This document shows positions 17,867 to 28,218 of a DNA stretch of 64,000 bases, piece by piece (the first letter of the stretch is position 1; each line of letters starts with the position of its first letter). The translations under genes were made by a program, and so were the position numbers. Below the pieces are notes generated by a model. It saw only the letters and a program-made list of their open reading frames with translations. It did no database searches and was not told where the DNA came from. The DNA comes from Cytophagales bacterium (GTDB lineage: Bacteria; Bacteroidota; Bacteroidia; Cytophagales; Microscillaceae), in assembly GCA_013298075.1 (NCBI GenBank), contig JAAFJG010000003.1, positions 1-64,000 on the forward strand, in the 5' to 3' direction.

Positions 17867-18346
17867 TTATTTAGGCTCTACCAAAAATAAAGGTTGGTCA
17901 TATTCGACAGGTGTGGCATTTTCCACCAATACTTTCACAATTCTACCCGAAATTTCTGATTCAATTTCGTTAAATAATTTCATTGCTTCAATAATACAAA
18001 CTACTTGTCCTATTTTTACATCATCACCTACATTGACAAAAACAGGTGCATCTGGATTAGCAGTGCGATAAAAAGTACCAATCATTGGTGATTTTATCGT
18101 TACTAAATTACTCGTATCTAATTTTGTTTCTTTGGCAGTTTCTTGTGTTTCTACGCGTGTTTGGGCAGGAGCTGCATATATAGGTGGCACATATACTGGA
18201 GTAGAATTGACTACATTAGTTTGTACGTTTGCGATTTGAGAATAACGCTTTACGCTTAATTTTAGGTTTTCAGTTTCTATGCTCACTTCATCAAGTCCAG
18301 CTTTAGAAATAAAATCTAATAAACTTTGAATATCGGTTGATTTCAT
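17867..18346 (-). CDS. accB: acetyl-CoA carboxylase biotin carboxyl carrier protein
   Basis: 159 residues. An N-terminal helical region is followed by a proline/alanine-rich linker (about 45-75) and a biotinyl domain with the attachment lysine K123 in [33 protein letters not shown] is diagnostic of AccB, including the protruding thumb loop. It is co-transcribed with accC. It would be biotinylated by the BirA-like ligase at 37355-38125. Confidence 0.95.
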   Translation of the reverse strand: MKSTDIQSLLDFISKAGLDEVSIETENLKLSVKRYSQIANVQTNVVNSTPVYVPPIYAAPAQTRVETQETAKETKLDTSNLVTIKSPMIGTFYRTANPDAPVFVNVGDDVKIGQVVCIIEAMKLFNEIESEISGRIVKVLVENATPVEYDQPLFLVEPK

Positions 18347-18441
18347 ACAGCGAAAATATATTGTTTATTTTATGAGTATTTTAAATTTGATGCAAATGTA
18401 AAAAATCAATATTAGAAATAAGAATAAAAATGATTTTTTTT

Positions 18442-18939
18442 TTAAAATTCTATTAAAATTTGGTTTTTTTCTACGTTATCACCTTTTTTGATACGAATAT
18501 TTTTAATAATCACATCAGCAGGAGATTTTAAAATATTCTCCATTTTCATTGCTTCTAATATCAAAATTGGCTCTCCTTTTTTGACACTTTGTCCTTCTAT
18601 TACTTTTATTTCCACAATCAAACCTGGCATGGGTGCTTTTAAATTTTCGGTTTTATTTTCGACCAATTTATCCATACCCATTTTTGCTAATAACAAATCT
18701 AAATTATTTTTAGCATTAATTTCATAGACATGATTATTGATACTTATCGAAAAAATTCTTTCTGTATAATCTGCTTTCAAAACATTAATCGTATAAGATT
18801 TATTTTGATGTAAAATATGATAAGATTGATTTTGTTTGAGTTCAAAAATATCTAAATTCATCAATTTTTGATTGATTTTAATACCTTCTTGTGTATTTTC
18901 AAAACTAAAATCTTGATTTTGTATTTGTATTTGATACAT
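18442..18939 (-). CDS. second biotinyl-domain carrier protein (acyl-CoA carboxylase type)
   Basis: 165 residues. The C-terminal 75 residues are a biotinyl/lipoyl domain with LEAMKMENILKSP and lysine K132. KAPMPGLIVEIKV is the propionyl/methylcrotonyl-CoA carboxylase type and differs from AccB at 17867. The first 90 residues (YHILHQNKSYTINV...) resemble the small domain before the biotinyl domain in acyl-CoA carboxylase alpha subunits. It sits 95 bases upstream of accB on the same strand. It may serve a propionyl-CoA carboxylase, or share the AccC at 16510. No matching carboxyltransferase is in the window. Confidence 0.8.
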   Translation of the reverse strand: MYQIQIQNQDFSFENTQEGIKINQKLMNLDIFELKQNQSYHILHQNKSYTINVLKADYTERIFSISINNHVYEINAKNNLDLLLAKMGMDKLVENKTENLKAPMPGLIVEIKVIEGQSVKKGEPILILEAMKMENILKSPADVIIKNIRIKKGDNVEKNQILIEF

Positions 18940-19096
18940 TTTTTTGTTTATATATTAAAATTAAAAATGATTATTATTATTTTTTGTATGATATTTTTAA
19001 AGAAGAAAAGTATTTGATAAATTAATGACCAAATTAACAAATTTGTCAGAAAACGAAATTGAAAATTTGCATAATCAAAAAATAATAACAAAGCAA

Positions 19097-19139
19097 GACA
19101 AAAAACGATTTTGTTCTAATAATAAAATCGTTTTTGTCT
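19097..19139 (-). terminator. terminator for the DUF4920 gene
   Basis: GACAAAAA-CGATTTT pairs with AAAATCGTTTTTGTC around a 13-base loop, 29 bases after the stop. Confidence 0.65.
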
Positions 19140-19167
19140 CCGAATGTTACAAATAAAATATTGCTTT

Positions 19168-19623
19168 TTATTTTACAATCACACCAACTGCTTCAAAAGT
19201 ATATTTCTCCTCTTCTTTGTTGATTTTCGCAATTTCTTCTGAAGATTTTCCTGCGTCTTCTGCGTAATGTTTAAGCGTAGGCACATCAATTACTTCTTTT
19301 TTTGCCACGCCTTCAATAATTGCTTTTTGTCCTTTCAAATCTTTGGGAACAAAAAAACCATAATCTTTAAATTTAATCATTAGTTTTTGTCCGTTTTCCA
19401 TTTCCATAGTCATCCAACAGCCTTTTTTGGTGCAAGATTGTATTATTTTTCCTGTCAATTTAGCCTTGACTTCTGCTTTACTTTTGAGCATTTTAGGTAA
19501 TTTTGATACATTATTTGCACCTTTTTCAGTGATTTTTTCACCATAAAATTTGTCTTGGGCTTGTACGTAGTTGCCTAATAAGGCAAAAATAAGTACAAAT
19601 AAAAATACTTTTAATTTTTTCAT
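19168..19623 (-). CDS. DUF4920-type exported protein
   Basis: 151 residues with a signal peptide ending NYVQAQ. The core (AKLTGKIIQSCTKKGCWMTMEMENGQKLMIKFKDYGFFVPKDLKGQKAIIEGVA) matches the DUF4920 family, a small OB-like periplasmic protein. A CTKKGCWM cysteine pair could bind metal or form a disulfide; that role is an inference. It is transcribed alone with its own terminator. Confidence 0.75.
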   Translation of the reverse strand: MKKLKVFLFVLIFALLGNYVQAQDKFYGEKITEKGANNVSKLPKMLKSKAEVKAKLTGKIIQSCTKKGCWMTMEMENGQKLMIKFKDYGFFVPKDLKGQKAIIEGVAKKEVIDVPTLKHYAEDAGKSSEEIAKINKEEEKYTFEAVGVIVK

Positions 19624-19856
19624 GAGAGATTTTTTTTATTTTATTGAGTGCAAAATTAGTACAAAAAAAATAAAATGGATACTAATAAAATGTTAATGTA
19701 ATTTTTTTTAGAAAATTATGTCAAAATTTATATAATTTTAATGCGTTTTCAAAATTTATTAGCTTGATTTTGAAAAATATATCTCCTAAAAAAATATTTT
19801 CAGTCTCCGCATAATAATTCCTAAGAACCAAAAAAACTTTATAAATGTAAAAAAAA

Positions 19857-20066
19857 GGTTCTTAGGAAATTTGTGCAGAAAATAAAAAAAATTGAAATAT
19901 GTTTTTTGAATTGCCTCCAGATTTATCTGGAGGATAATATAAAATTCAATTGTTGGCTTTAGCCGAAATCTCTACGTTTTTCAAATTGATATTTTTCTAT
20001 ATTTTCAAAATAAATGGCTACTTATAGTAAACCAAAAATTAACTCCGCAATAATTTCCCATGAACC
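19857..20066 (-). repeat. Repeat B copy, inverted, plus a second truncated B end
   Basis: Read on the minus strand it runs from GGTTCATGGGAAATTATTGC to AGGAAATTTGTGC-type ends, with the GGCTAAAGCC hairpin and CCTCCAGAT palindrome. A further inverted B left end (19804-19829) follows, and GGTTCTTAGGAA at 19857 can pair with it. Together these fill most of the 19624-20080 gap; nothing else is seen there. Confidence 0.65.
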
Positions 20067-20080
20067 AAAAAAATAAAAAT

Positions 20081-21259
20081 CTATAATTTTTCAATCACCA
20101 TCGCAGAAGCACCACCACCACCATTGCAAATGGCTGCTAAGCCATATTTGCCGTTTTTTTGGTGCAATACGTTGGTTAAAGTAGTAATAATTCGAGAGCC
20201 AGAACTTCCTAAAGGATGTCCTAAGGCTACCGCACCACCAAAAATATTCATTGTATCATAAGAAATTTCCATTACTTTTGCAAAAGACATCGCCACATTC
20301 GCAAAGGCTTCATTGACTTCAAAATAATCAATTTGACCAATAGTTAAACCTGCTTTTTTGAGTGCTTTCGGTGCAGCCAAAGTCGGTGCAGTCGTAAACC
20401 ATTCAGGTTCTTGTTCTGCATCAGCAAAACTAACAATTCTTGCCAAAGGTTTCAAACCTAATTCTTTTACTTTTTCACCACTCATCAAAACCAACGCAGA
20501 TGCACCATCATTAATAGTAGAAGCATTAGCAGCCGTAACCGTTCCATCTTTACTAAAAGCAGGTTTTAACGAAGGAATTTTATCGAAAAATACATTTTTA
20601 TATTCTTCATCTTGTGCCAAAATAATTGGCTCTCCTTTTTTTTGTGGAATTTCAATGCCTACAATTTCATTTTTAAAAAAGCCGTTTTCTGTCGCAGCCG
20701 CCGCTTTTTTATAAGAATTGATAGCATATTCGTCTTGTTGTTCTCTTGTAAAACCAAATTTTGTGGCTGTTCTATCCGCAAAAACGCCCATCGCTTGTTT
20801 ATCATACACATCTAACAAACCATCAAAAGCCAAACCATCTACCAAATTAGTATCGCCATATTTATATCCAAACCTTGATTTCATCAAATAATGAGGAATA
20901 TTTGACATACTTTCCATTCCTCCTGCTACTATTACGTCAAATTCGCCCATCATAATATCCATAGATGCCAACGCAACCGCTTTCATACCTGAGGCACAAA
21001 CCTTGTTTACAGTCGTACAGACCGTATTTTTTGATAAACCTGCATAAATGGCGGCTTGTCTTGCAGGTGCTTGTCCTAAGCCCGCACTTACTACATTGCC
21101 AAAATAAACTTCTTGCACTTGTTCAGGGCTGATATTGGCTTTTTCTAAAGCACCTTTGATGGCTTTTGCGCCCAATTCTGTGGCTGTAAAATTAGACAAA
21201 CCACCCATAAAACTACCCATAGCAGTACGGACAGCCGATACGATATATACTTCTTTCAT
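20081..21259 (-). CDS. acetyl-CoA C-acetyltransferase (thiolase)
   Basis: 392 residues, full length. The nucleophile cysteine lies in NKVCASGMKAVA (about residue 88), the base histidine in LGHPLGSSGSRI and the second cysteine in AAICNGGGGAS. VNEAFA is intact. It condenses or cleaves acetoacetyl-CoA. The neighbouring genes do not show whether it serves fatty-acid/amino-acid breakdown or biosynthesis. A LacI-type palindrome (21301-21314) lies in the likely 5' untranslated region. Confidence 0.93.
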   Translation of the reverse strand: MKEVYIVSAVRTAMGSFMGGLSNFTATELGAKAIKGALEKANISPEQVQEVYFGNVVSAGLGQAPARQAAIYAGLSKNTVCTTVNKVCASGMKAVALASMDIMMGEFDVIVAGGMESMSNIPHYLMKSRFGYKYGDTNLVDGLAFDGLLDVYDKQAMGVFADRTATKFGFTREQQDEYAINSYKKAAAATENGFFKNEIVGIEIPQKKGEPIILAQDEEYKNVFFDKIPSLKPAFSKDGTVTAANASTINDGASALVLMSGEKVKELGLKPLARIVSFADAEQEPEWFTTAPTLAAPKALKKAGLTIGQIDYFEVNEAFANVAMSFAKVMEISYDTMNIFGGAVALGHPLGSSGSRIITTLTNVLHQKNGKYGLAAICNGGGGASAMVIEKL

Positions 21260-21300
21260 TTCGAATTAAATTGATAATCAATGATTTAGATAAAAAATAA

Positions 21301-21314
21301 TGCAAACGTTTGTA
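21301..21314. promoter_or_regulatory. possible operator in the thiolase leader
   Basis: TGCAAACGTTTGTA is palindromic at 12 of 14 positions around a central CG, like LacI/PurR-family operators. It lies between the -7 box and the ATG, where a repressor could block transcription. No such regulator is in the window. Confidence 0.3.
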
Positions 21315-21333
21315 ATGCGTTTGAAAAGTGTTA

Positions 21334-21341
21334 CAAAGATA
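21334..21341 (-). promoter_or_regulatory. -7 box for the thiolase gene
   Basis: Reads TATCTTTG on the minus strand, about 74 bases before the ATG. Confidence 0.45.
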
Positions 21342-21410
21342 ATATTTATTTTATAAATTTAAAAATTATATCAAATTATTATTTTTTTGGTGGGAGATAT
21401 GAATAAAAAA

Positions 21411-21436
21411 ATCCTCACCAAAAAATATTGATGAGG
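21411..21436 (-). terminator. terminator for the 21466-22323 gene
   Basis: TCCTCA...TGAGGA stem followed on the minus strand by seven T. Confidence 0.6.
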
Positions 21437-21465
21437 AAAATAATATTTTACAAATAATACACAAA

Positions 21466-22323
21466 CTATTGTGGTATCATTCTTAGTTCTTGATTGAGTG
21501 GTAGATTTATTGGTACACCTAAAATATTGATGGTACCGTTAGTAGTAGCCCTTAACCTCAAGGTATTTGGTGAGGTTGTTGATACAGGAATCGTAATACC
21601 AAAGGCAACACTTCCACCTGCTGTTACGCCTAATCTTGGATAAGAAAGAATCAATCTATCTTTAGTAGCGTTCAAAGCCCAAGTAGCAGGCGTAGCAATT
21701 CCTCCAATAGTTACATAATTAATACCATAAAAAGTACCAAACTTAAGTGTTACATTTGTTTGTGCATCATTTGTCTTTGTACCTCCTGGAGCTGGTGCTG
21801 AGAAATAACCTGCATCTACACTTCCAAAACCTTTCCAGGTTACTCCTGTCAAAATTGGGTCTGTAACATTAGGAGCTACAGAACTTGGATTAAGTGTAAA
21901 ACGAAACTCTGAACCTGACTCTAAGTTTATTAAACCAAACAAAGAAATTGCATCAGTACCTAAAGGAGCAACCCATAATTCTGTTTCAGTTGATTTTGTA
22001 ATTTTTACGCTTTGACTTGAAAAAGTTACACTGCCCGAAGTAGTATAATTAGGATACATTAAAGTTAAAGTACTACCCGCCACAGACCACGTAGCCAACG
22101 GACCTAAATTTTGTCCATTGATAACCGTAGAATTGATAGTAGATTTTGAGAAACGAATTTTTAGATACGGACTAGCTTCAGCAGGTATGCCAGCCACAAC
22201 CATACCTTGCGCTTGCGTTTGCCAATCTTTATTAGCAATTAAAGCTTCAGCAGGCGTTGGTTCTGTTTCTTTACAAGACCAGAAAAATGGAATGATGAAT
22301 ATAAAAAGCAATAATTTTTTCAT
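21466..22323 (-). CDS. hypothetical lipoprotein
   Basis: 285 residues. A lipoprotein signal peptide ends in FFWSC at about residue 16. The mature part looks like two similar beta-rich halves (WSVAGSTLTLMYPNYTTSGSVTFSS... and WALNATKDRLILSYPRLGVTAGGSVAFG...), suggesting an internal duplication of a lipocalin-like or beta-sandwich domain. Each half begins with a tryptophan-containing segment (DWQTQA, TWKGFG). Function unknown. Confidence 0.65.
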   Translation of the reverse strand: MKKLLLFIFIIPFFWSCKETEPTPAEALIANKDWQTQAQGMVVAGIPAEASPYLKIRFSKSTINSTVINGQNLGPLATWSVAGSTLTLMYPNYTTSGSVTFSSQSVKITKSTETELWVAPLGTDAISLFGLINLESGSEFRFTLNPSSVAPNVTDPILTGVTWKGFGSVDAGYFSAPAPGGTKTNDAQTNVTLKFGTFYGINYVTIGGIATPATWALNATKDRLILSYPRLGVTAGGSVAFGITIPVSTTSPNTLRLRATTNGTINILGVPINLPLNQELRMIPQ

Positions 22324-22430
22324 ATTTTTTTTAAGAATTAATTTAAAATTTGTTATATTTATTACATACGTTAAAAATAGTTTAAAGTTTCTTTTTTTTT
22401 AGAAAATAGGACTATTTTTTTCGTTATTTT

Positions 22431-23351
22431 TTATTTCTGAGCCAAAAAAATCTCTGCAATCATACATCTTGCACTTCCTCCCCCATTATTTTCAATCGTA
22501 TAAAGTGGTGCGTGAAAAATTCGAGTATGTTTTGATATTTTTTCAATTTGTGTATTAGTAAGACTTTTAAATGCTCTTTCAGACATCACCAAAATACTTT
22601 CGTTTTTATTGGTTTGTAATTGTAACATATTGCCCGCAAAATTTTCTAATTGTTCAAAATTGACCTCAATCAATTCTTTGTTAGTTCTTTTAAAAACCTC
22701 TATAATATTTTGTTTTTGTGATTCATTGGGGACACATTCCAAACAAATCACGCCAAAAGTATCACCTATACACATCACGACGTTGGTATGATAAATAGGT
22801 TTTTTATGTCTATCCAAAGCATCAAAAACGACCATTTCATAGTTCATTTTTTGCCCAAATTCAGTCAATAAATCTTGATTGGCTCTTGGCGAAAGACAAG
22901 CATAAGCAATTTTATTTTCTCTATCTAAAATCAAACTTCCTGTTCCTTCCAAAAATTTATTTTCCTTTTCATATCCTGAAAAATCAATGATTTGATTGAC
23001 TTCGAAATCTTTTTTAAGTGTATCAATTATATCGTTTCTACGCTCCAAACGTCTATTTTCTGCTTGCATAGGATACAAAACGACTTCATTATTTTGATGA
23101 AATGAAATCCAATTATTAGGAAAAATAGAATCAGGCGTATGTGGCTCAGGCGTGTCCTCTATCACACGCACATCTACGCCTTCGTTGCGTAATTTTTCGA
23201 CCATATTATCGAATTCTTGCAAGGCTTTTTTTTGTGTATCATCTGCATTTTCTCTTAGTTCGGCATTTTGAAAAGAGTTACTTTCGGCAGTTTGTGTGTT
23301 ATAAGTAAATCGAACAGGACGAATCATCAAGACGTGAGAAGTAATTTGCAT
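22431..23351 (-). CDS. ctlX: citrulline hydrolase CtlX-like (amidinotransferase fold)
   Basis: 306 residues of the arginine deiminase/amidinotransferase superfamily. The opening ITSHVLMIRPVRFTYN, then SIFPNNWISFH and VLYPMQAENRRLERR, are characteristic of the CtlX group. The catalytic cysteine would be the one in GGGSARCMIAEIF near the C-terminus. The likely reaction is hydrolysis of citrulline or a related ureido/guanidino compound. It is 48 bases upstream of the CoA-transferase start on the same strand, but no metabolic link is evident. Confidence 0.8.
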   Translation of the reverse strand: MQITSHVLMIRPVRFTYNTQTAESNSFQNAELRENADDTQKKALQEFDNMVEKLRNEGVDVRVIEDTPEPHTPDSIFPNNWISFHQNNEVVLYPMQAENRRLERRNDIIDTLKKDFEVNQIIDFSGYEKENKFLEGTGSLILDRENKIAYACLSPRANQDLLTEFGQKMNYEMVVFDALDRHKKPIYHTNVVMCIGDTFGVICLECVPNESQKQNIIEVFKRTNKELIEVNFEQLENFAGNMLQLQTNKNESILVMSERAFKSLTNTQIEKISKHTRIFHAPLYTIENNGGGSARCMIAEIFLAQK

Positions 23352-23399
23352 ATTTTTTTGATATTTTTCTTTGAATATTTTTTATTTTAATGTTGCTTT

Positions 23400-24590
23400 T
23401 TAATTGATGATTTTTTTGTTTTTTAATTCGGCAATAGCACTTTCACTAATGCCCAATTCTCTCAAAATTTCTTCGTTGTCTTGTCCCAATAAAGGCGAGG
23501 CACGAAAGACTTCCGAAGGAGTACCCGAAAATTTGAGAGGAATACCAATATTTTTAATTTTTCCTGCGGTTTGATGTTCCACTTCTACAATCATTTTTCT
23601 TTCTTGTATATGTTCATCATTATCGAGTTCGTTTACTTCATAAATGGGAGTAATAGGCACGTCATTTTTTGTCCCTAATTCAATCCAAAAATCACTATTT
23701 TCAGTTTCAAATAAAGCCGACAAATCATTTTTCCAAACATCAAATTGTTCTTTATTGGGAGCAATCATTCGATTTAACCATTCATTTTTTTGAATAATTT
23801 GACAAAATTTTTGCCAAAATTTAAACTCCAACGCACCCAAAGCAATGTATTTTTTATCTTTACAACTATAAATATTATAGTTAATCATTCCTCCTGATAA
23901 AAAAGAAGTATCTCGATTTTCGGGCTTTCCAACTATCCAATTCCACGCTAAAGCATTGATAGCCAATGGCATAGCCCCATCTAACATTGCCACATCTATC
24001 CATTGTCCTTCGCCTGTACGCGTGCGAGCATACAACGCAGACAAGCACGCAATCACCGCCATATAACTTCCGCCTGCAATATCTGCCATTTGTACGTTGG
24101 GCATTTGTGGAGCGGAAAGTTGGTTGCCTGATAACCCTCCTGCAAAACCAATATAGTTGAGGTCGTGTCCTGCCAAATCTTTATATTTTCCTGTTTGTCC
24201 GTATCCTGTGAGCGAAACATAAATCAAACTTGGGTTTATTTTTTTCAAATCTTCGTATCCTAAACCAATTTTTGAGAGATAATTTGGTCTAAATTGTTCA
24301 ATAAAAATATCCGCAGTTTTGATAATATCTAATAAAATGGCTTTTCCTTCTTCTTGCATATAATCGATAGCAAGACTTTGTTTTGAATGATTATAATTCA
24401 AAAAAGCCAATGATTCTCCGCCTTTGTGTGGTGGAAAATTTCGAGCATAATCAGGTGATTTTGGTAATTCTACTTTGATAATTTCTGCTCCCAAATCGCC
24501 CATCAACATAGTTGCCAATGGACCGGGCAAAAGTCTTGTAAAATCTATTATTTTTAAACCTAATAAAGCCCCTTTTTCTGGTTTACGCAT
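23400..24590 (-). CDS. CaiB/BaiF family CoA-transferase
   Basis: 396 residues of the class III CoA-transferase/alpha-methylacyl-CoA racemase family. Typical motifs are GLKIIDFTRLLPGPLATMLMGDLGAEIIKVE, IEQFRPNYLSKIGLGYEDL, VSLTGYGQTG and VQMADIAGGSYMAV; the aspartate in the last is the catalytic position. The C-terminal GTPSEVFRASPLLGQDNEEIL completes the family pattern. Whether it is a CoA-transferase or a racemase cannot be settled from sequence alone. Confidence 0.88.
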   Translation of the reverse strand: MRKPEKGALLGLKIIDFTRLLPGPLATMLMGDLGAEIIKVELPKSPDYARNFPPHKGGESLAFLNYNHSKQSLAIDYMQEEGKAILLDIIKTADIFIEQFRPNYLSKIGLGYEDLKKINPSLIYVSLTGYGQTGKYKDLAGHDLNYIGFAGGLSGNQLSAPQMPNVQMADIAGGSYMAVIACLSALYARTRTGEGQWIDVAMLDGAMPLAINALAWNWIVGKPENRDTSFLSGGMINYNIYSCKDKKYIALGALEFKFWQKFCQIIQKNEWLNRMIAPNKEQFDVWKNDLSALFETENSDFWIELGTKNDVPITPIYEVNELDNDEHIQERKMIVEVEHQTAGKIKNIGIPLKFSGTPSEVFRASPLLGQDNEEILRELGISESAIAELKNKKIIN

Positions 24591-24700
24591 TTTATATTAT
24601 AAATTTATTGGCAAAAATAAGGAGAAATCTTTAGAAAAACAAATAATTATTATCAAAATAAAACGAAAATTATTGTAAAAATGTAAAGGTAATTCTATTT

Positions 24701-27700
24701 TTACAATAATTTTCTATAAAAAGAACTTCCTAAAAAAACCTCAAAAGCGTTCATTAAATCTAAAAAATCTTTGTTTATATCATTATTTTCTACTTGATTT
24801 GCTTTTAAATTTCTTTCAATTTTGGCGGCTTGCATAGCAATTTGCGTTACGCCTAATGTGCCTGCGTTGCCTTTGAGCGTGTGTAAATTACCTTTTAAAA
24901 TCGAAAAATTATTTTCTTTTAACGCATTTTCACAAGAAAGTAACAAATTTTTGGTATCTTCTGCAAACTCTATCAAACTTTCTTTTATCAATTCTTTTCC
25001 GCCATATTTTTCTAATTGTGCTAAAATATTTTCATCTAAAATCTCAAAAATAGGTTCTTTTTCAATAATTTCAGGAGATAAAATCGAATGAGTTGTTATA
25101 TTTGATACTACTTTTTCGAGTAATTTTTGGGCGTGAATTGGTTTAGATAAATAATCATCAAAGCCCTGACTTAAAAATTTTTGTCTATCTTCTTTCATCG
25201 AATAAGCCGTTAAAGCAATAATCGGTGGCAATTTTTTAATTGATAAATTTCTAATTTGATAAGTCGTTTGCACACCATCGAGGTCGGGCATTTGAATATC
25301 CATAAAAATTAAATCAAAATCATTATTTTGTACTTTTTCTATTGCTTCTTTTCCACTGCTTGCTTCTAAGATAGTACAGTTGTATTTTTTTAAGATTTCA
25401 GAAACGACTTTTCTATTGATACTATTGTCATCAACTACCAAAATTAATGGTTTTATTTTTCCTAAAATCTCTTTCCAATCATCATTTTTTGCCGTTGATT
25501 TTTCTTGTTCTTCAGGTTGTTTGTCTGTTTCATTCGTTAAAAAAGTAAACCAAAAAGTACTACCTTTTCCAAGTTCTGAATCTACGCCCATTTCTCCTTT
25601 CATCAATCTCGAAAGTTCTTTTGAAATAACCAACCCCAAACCTGTTCCACCATAATTTTTTGACCAAGACGAATCTAATTGACTAAAAGTAGCGAATAAT
25701 AATTGTAAATTTTCTTCAGCAATACCAATGCCTGTGTCTTTAATTTTTATTTTGATAGTAATACTTTTTTTTGTCTTTTTTTCGATATTTGTTTTGAGTG
25801 TAATTGTTCCTTTTTCTGTAAATTTAATCGCATTTGCCATCAAATTAGAAATAATTTGTAGCAAACGAGTTTCATCAGCAATGATAAAATTTGGTATTTT
25901 TTTGTCTATTTCAATGGCAATATTTAATTTTTTCTTTTCAGCTTGTTGCAAAAAAAGCGTACTTATTTTTTCAATCGTTTTCCTTAAATCCAAAGATTTA
26001 GGTTGCAATTTCATTTTTCCCGCTTCTATTTTTGATAAATCTAAAATATCATTAAGAATATTTAACAACGTAAAAGATGATTTTTTAACAATATTTACGT
26101 ATTCTTTTTGCTCTGTATCCAAATTAGTTTCGTTCAGCAAATCAATCATTCCGATGACTCCATTCATAGGAGTTCTGATTTCGTGGCTCATATTTGCCAA
26201 AAAACTTTCTTTCACACGCAAAGAATTTTCTGCTATTTCTTTTGCTTTTCGCATCGATTCACTATTTTCTTTGAGTTGAATTTCAGCAATTTTTTTGTTG
26301 GTTATATCGTGCGCAATGGCAGAAAGTTCCTCAATTTCTCCGTATATATTTTTGATAGGATTTAAAAAAACTTCCCACCAATAAAATTTACCTTTTCCTG
26401 CGGGCATTTTACACTCAAAATGTAGTTTTTTTCCTGTAAAAGCCTGCTCATATTGTCCGTACCAAAAATGATATAATTCTTTATTTTTCACACGATTTTC
26501 CATCGAAAGCATATCATTTTCTAAGGAATTATTTTGATTAGTTCCTTGATTATCAACAAATTGAAAATAATTTTGATTATAAGCCGTCAATGTATAATTT
26601 TTGTCAATCGTCCACATAATATGCGAGCTGCTATCAAAAACTGCCTCCAATCGAGCCGTTTGTTTTTCTAATTGTTCTTCATTTTTTTTTCTGTGAATAG
26701 CCAAAGCAATCTGCCCCGAAATAAAATCTAATAATTCTAAATCTTCGATGCTATATGTATTCTGATTTTTGTAACATTTCACAGAAATTAGTCCAATTAC
26801 TTTATTTTCATATTTCAAAGGTACGCCAATCCAAACTTTTGGCTTGGGTCCAAAAAGGATTAAATTTTCTTTTTCTAATATATCCGTAATTTCATTTTCA
26901 GTCAAAAAAAGTGCTTTTTCAGACTGCATTACGAAGTCTGTTAGTCCTTTTCCTGCCATTCTTTCTCTAATAATTGTTTGATTTTCTCGTGCTTCATCGG
27001 TATAATAAGGAAATAAAATTTTAGATTTATCTTCATTATAAAGTTTGATATAAAAATTATTTACTTCAATTATTTTTCCTAATTCTTCGTGAATACTTGT
27101 ATAAAGTTGGTCTAAATTATTACTTTTTACGGTCAGATTGGCGATAGAATAATATAAATTTTGTGATTTTTCTGCTCTTATTTTTTCGGTTAAGTTATGT
27201 AAAATTCCTCTCAAAACGACAGGTTTTTCATTTTCAAATTTACAACTAACATTACCTTCGAGATAAATTAAATTTCCTTTTTTTCCGACTAAAATTGTTT
27301 CAAAATCTCCTGCACTTCTTTTTTTGATAATATCTAAAACAGCTATTTTTGTTTGATATTTTACTTTTGAATAAATTAAATGATTGACATTCAACGTAAT
27401 AATTTCTTCAGTTTTATAGCCTAATGTGCGCCTACACGCCTTATTTGCGAATAAAAATTTTCCTTTTAAATCACAAATAAAAATTAAATCACTCGAATTA
27501 TCGAACAAATCTTGCATTACTTCATTGTTTTTTTTCAATGTTTCGACTGCTTGATAATTTTGCGTAATATTTTCGCCTATATGCGTTATCAATCCATTTT
27601 CTTCTTCAATGGTGGTATTAAAATGGACATAACAAATTTGATTATTTTTACATTTTAGTTCTTTGGTAACTTCTTTCCAAAGGTCATTTTCATTATTTTG

Positions 27701-27883
27701 TGTGATATTTTTTTGTTTGTTTTGTATAACTTCCGATAAATTTACACCGATTAATTCTTGAATTTTATACCCCAAAATTTTGGCTGCATACGGATTGATA
27801 TACATAATATTTTCTTCATTATCCAATGAAAAAACGAACAAACTAACCGTTGAAAAAAGTGGATTTGGAAAAATAAAAGGCAT
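24701..27883 (-). CDS. hybrid histidine kinase (PAS-PAS-GAF-PAS-HisKA-HATPase-REC-Hpt)
   Basis: 1060 residues with no clear membrane segments, so probably a soluble sensor. Order: PAS (about 10-110), PAS (118-235), GAF (245-400), PAS (405-530), HisKA with phospho-histidine H567 (NMSHEIRTP), HATPase (670-785; N box near 680, DTGIG, GGTGLGL), a receiver with D862 (FMDIQMP), and a C-terminal Hpt with H1001 ([11 protein letters not shown]). It carries a complete phosphorelay except the final receiver. Two single-domain receivers at 29208 and 29894 are candidate partners by proximity only. The three PAS plus GAF domains suggest ligand, redox or light sensing. Confidence 0.93.
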   Translation of the reverse strand: MPFIFPNPLFSTVSLFVFSLDNEENIMYINPYAAKILGYKIQELIGVNLSEVIQNKQKNITQNNENDLWKEVTKELKCKNNQICYVHFNTTIEEENGLITHIGENITQNYQAVETLKKNNEVMQDLFDNSSDLIFICDLKGKFLFANKACRRTLGYKTEEIITLNVNHLIYSKVKYQTKIAVLDIIKKRSAGDFETILVGKKGNLIYLEGNVSCKFENEKPVVLRGILHNLTEKIRAEKSQNLYYSIANLTVKSNNLDQLYTSIHEELGKIIEVNNFYIKLYNEDKSKILFPYYTDEARENQTIIRERMAGKGLTDFVMQSEKALFLTENEITDILEKENLILFGPKPKVWIGVPLKYENKVIGLISVKCYKNQNTYSIEDLELLDFISGQIALAIHRKKNEEQLEKQTARLEAVFDSSSHIMWTIDKNYTLTAYNQNYFQFVDNQGTNQNNSLENDMLSMENRVKNKELYHFWYGQYEQAFTGKKLHFECKMPAGKGKFYWWEVFLNPIKNIYGEIEELSAIAHDITNKKIAEIQLKENSESMRKAKEIAENSLRVKESFLANMSHEIRTPMNGVIGMIDLLNETNLDTEQKEYVNIVKKSSFTLLNILNDILDLSKIEAGKMKLQPKSLDLRKTIEKISTLFLQQAEKKKLNIAIEIDKKIPNFIIADETRLLQIISNLMANAIKFTEKGTITLKTNIEKKTKKSITIKIKIKDTGIGIAEENLQLLFATFSQLDSSWSKNYGGTGLGLVISKELSRLMKGEMGVDSELGKGSTFWFTFLTNETDKQPEEQEKSTAKNDDWKEILGKIKPLILVVDDNSINRKVVSEILKKYNCTILEASSGKEAIEKVQNNDFDLIFMDIQMPDLDGVQTTYQIRNLSIKKLPPIIALTAYSMKEDRQKFLSQGFDDYLSKPIHAQKLLEKVVSNITTHSILSPEIIEKEPIFEILDENILAQLEKYGGKELIKESLIEFAEDTKNLLLSCENALKENNFSILKGNLHTLKGNAGTLGVTQIAMQAAKIERNLKANQVENNDINKDFLDLMNAFEVFLGSSFYRKLL

Positions 27884-27929
27884 AAAAAAGTATTGGAAAG
27901 ATTTAAAAAATCAAAACAAAATTTTTAAA

Positions 27930-27965
27930 AAAAATCTCAAAATTTGAATGTAAATTTTGAGATTT
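27930..27965 (-). terminator. hairpin upstream of the hybrid kinase
   Basis: AAATCTCAAAATTT pairs with AAATTTTGAGATTT. It probably ends transcription coming from the tRNA side. Confidence 0.5.
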
Positions 27966-28008
27966 GAAGAGGAAAATAAGACCTAAAATCGTAATAATAT
28001 TAATTTTT

Positions 28009-28192
28009 CGGAATTATTGTGTAGCTAATTTTATTCTATTATAAATAGCTATTTATTTTGAAAATATAGAAAAATATCAATTCAAAAAACACAAAAATTT
28101 TGGCTAAAGCCAAGTATTGAATCTTATATTTGTCCTCCAGATAAATCTGGAGGCAATTCAAAAAATATTTTCAGCACAAATTTTCTACAATA
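28009..28192 (+). repeat. Repeat B copy
   Basis: GGAATTATTGTGTAGC left part, TTGGCTAAAGCCAA hairpin, then CCTCCAGAT/ATCTGGAGG and AATTCAAAAAA. The right end AGCACAAATTTTCTAC is degraded. It lies directly downstream of tRNA-Val. Confidence 0.65.
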
Positions 28193-28218
28193 AGAATAAT
28201 ATTTTAAAAAATATTTTG

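Noticed and set aside
25728-26279. 183-codon + frame opposite the hybrid kinase
   Set aside because: A shadow of the kinase's coding strand in AT-rich DNA; hydrophobic F/S/I-rich translation without domains.
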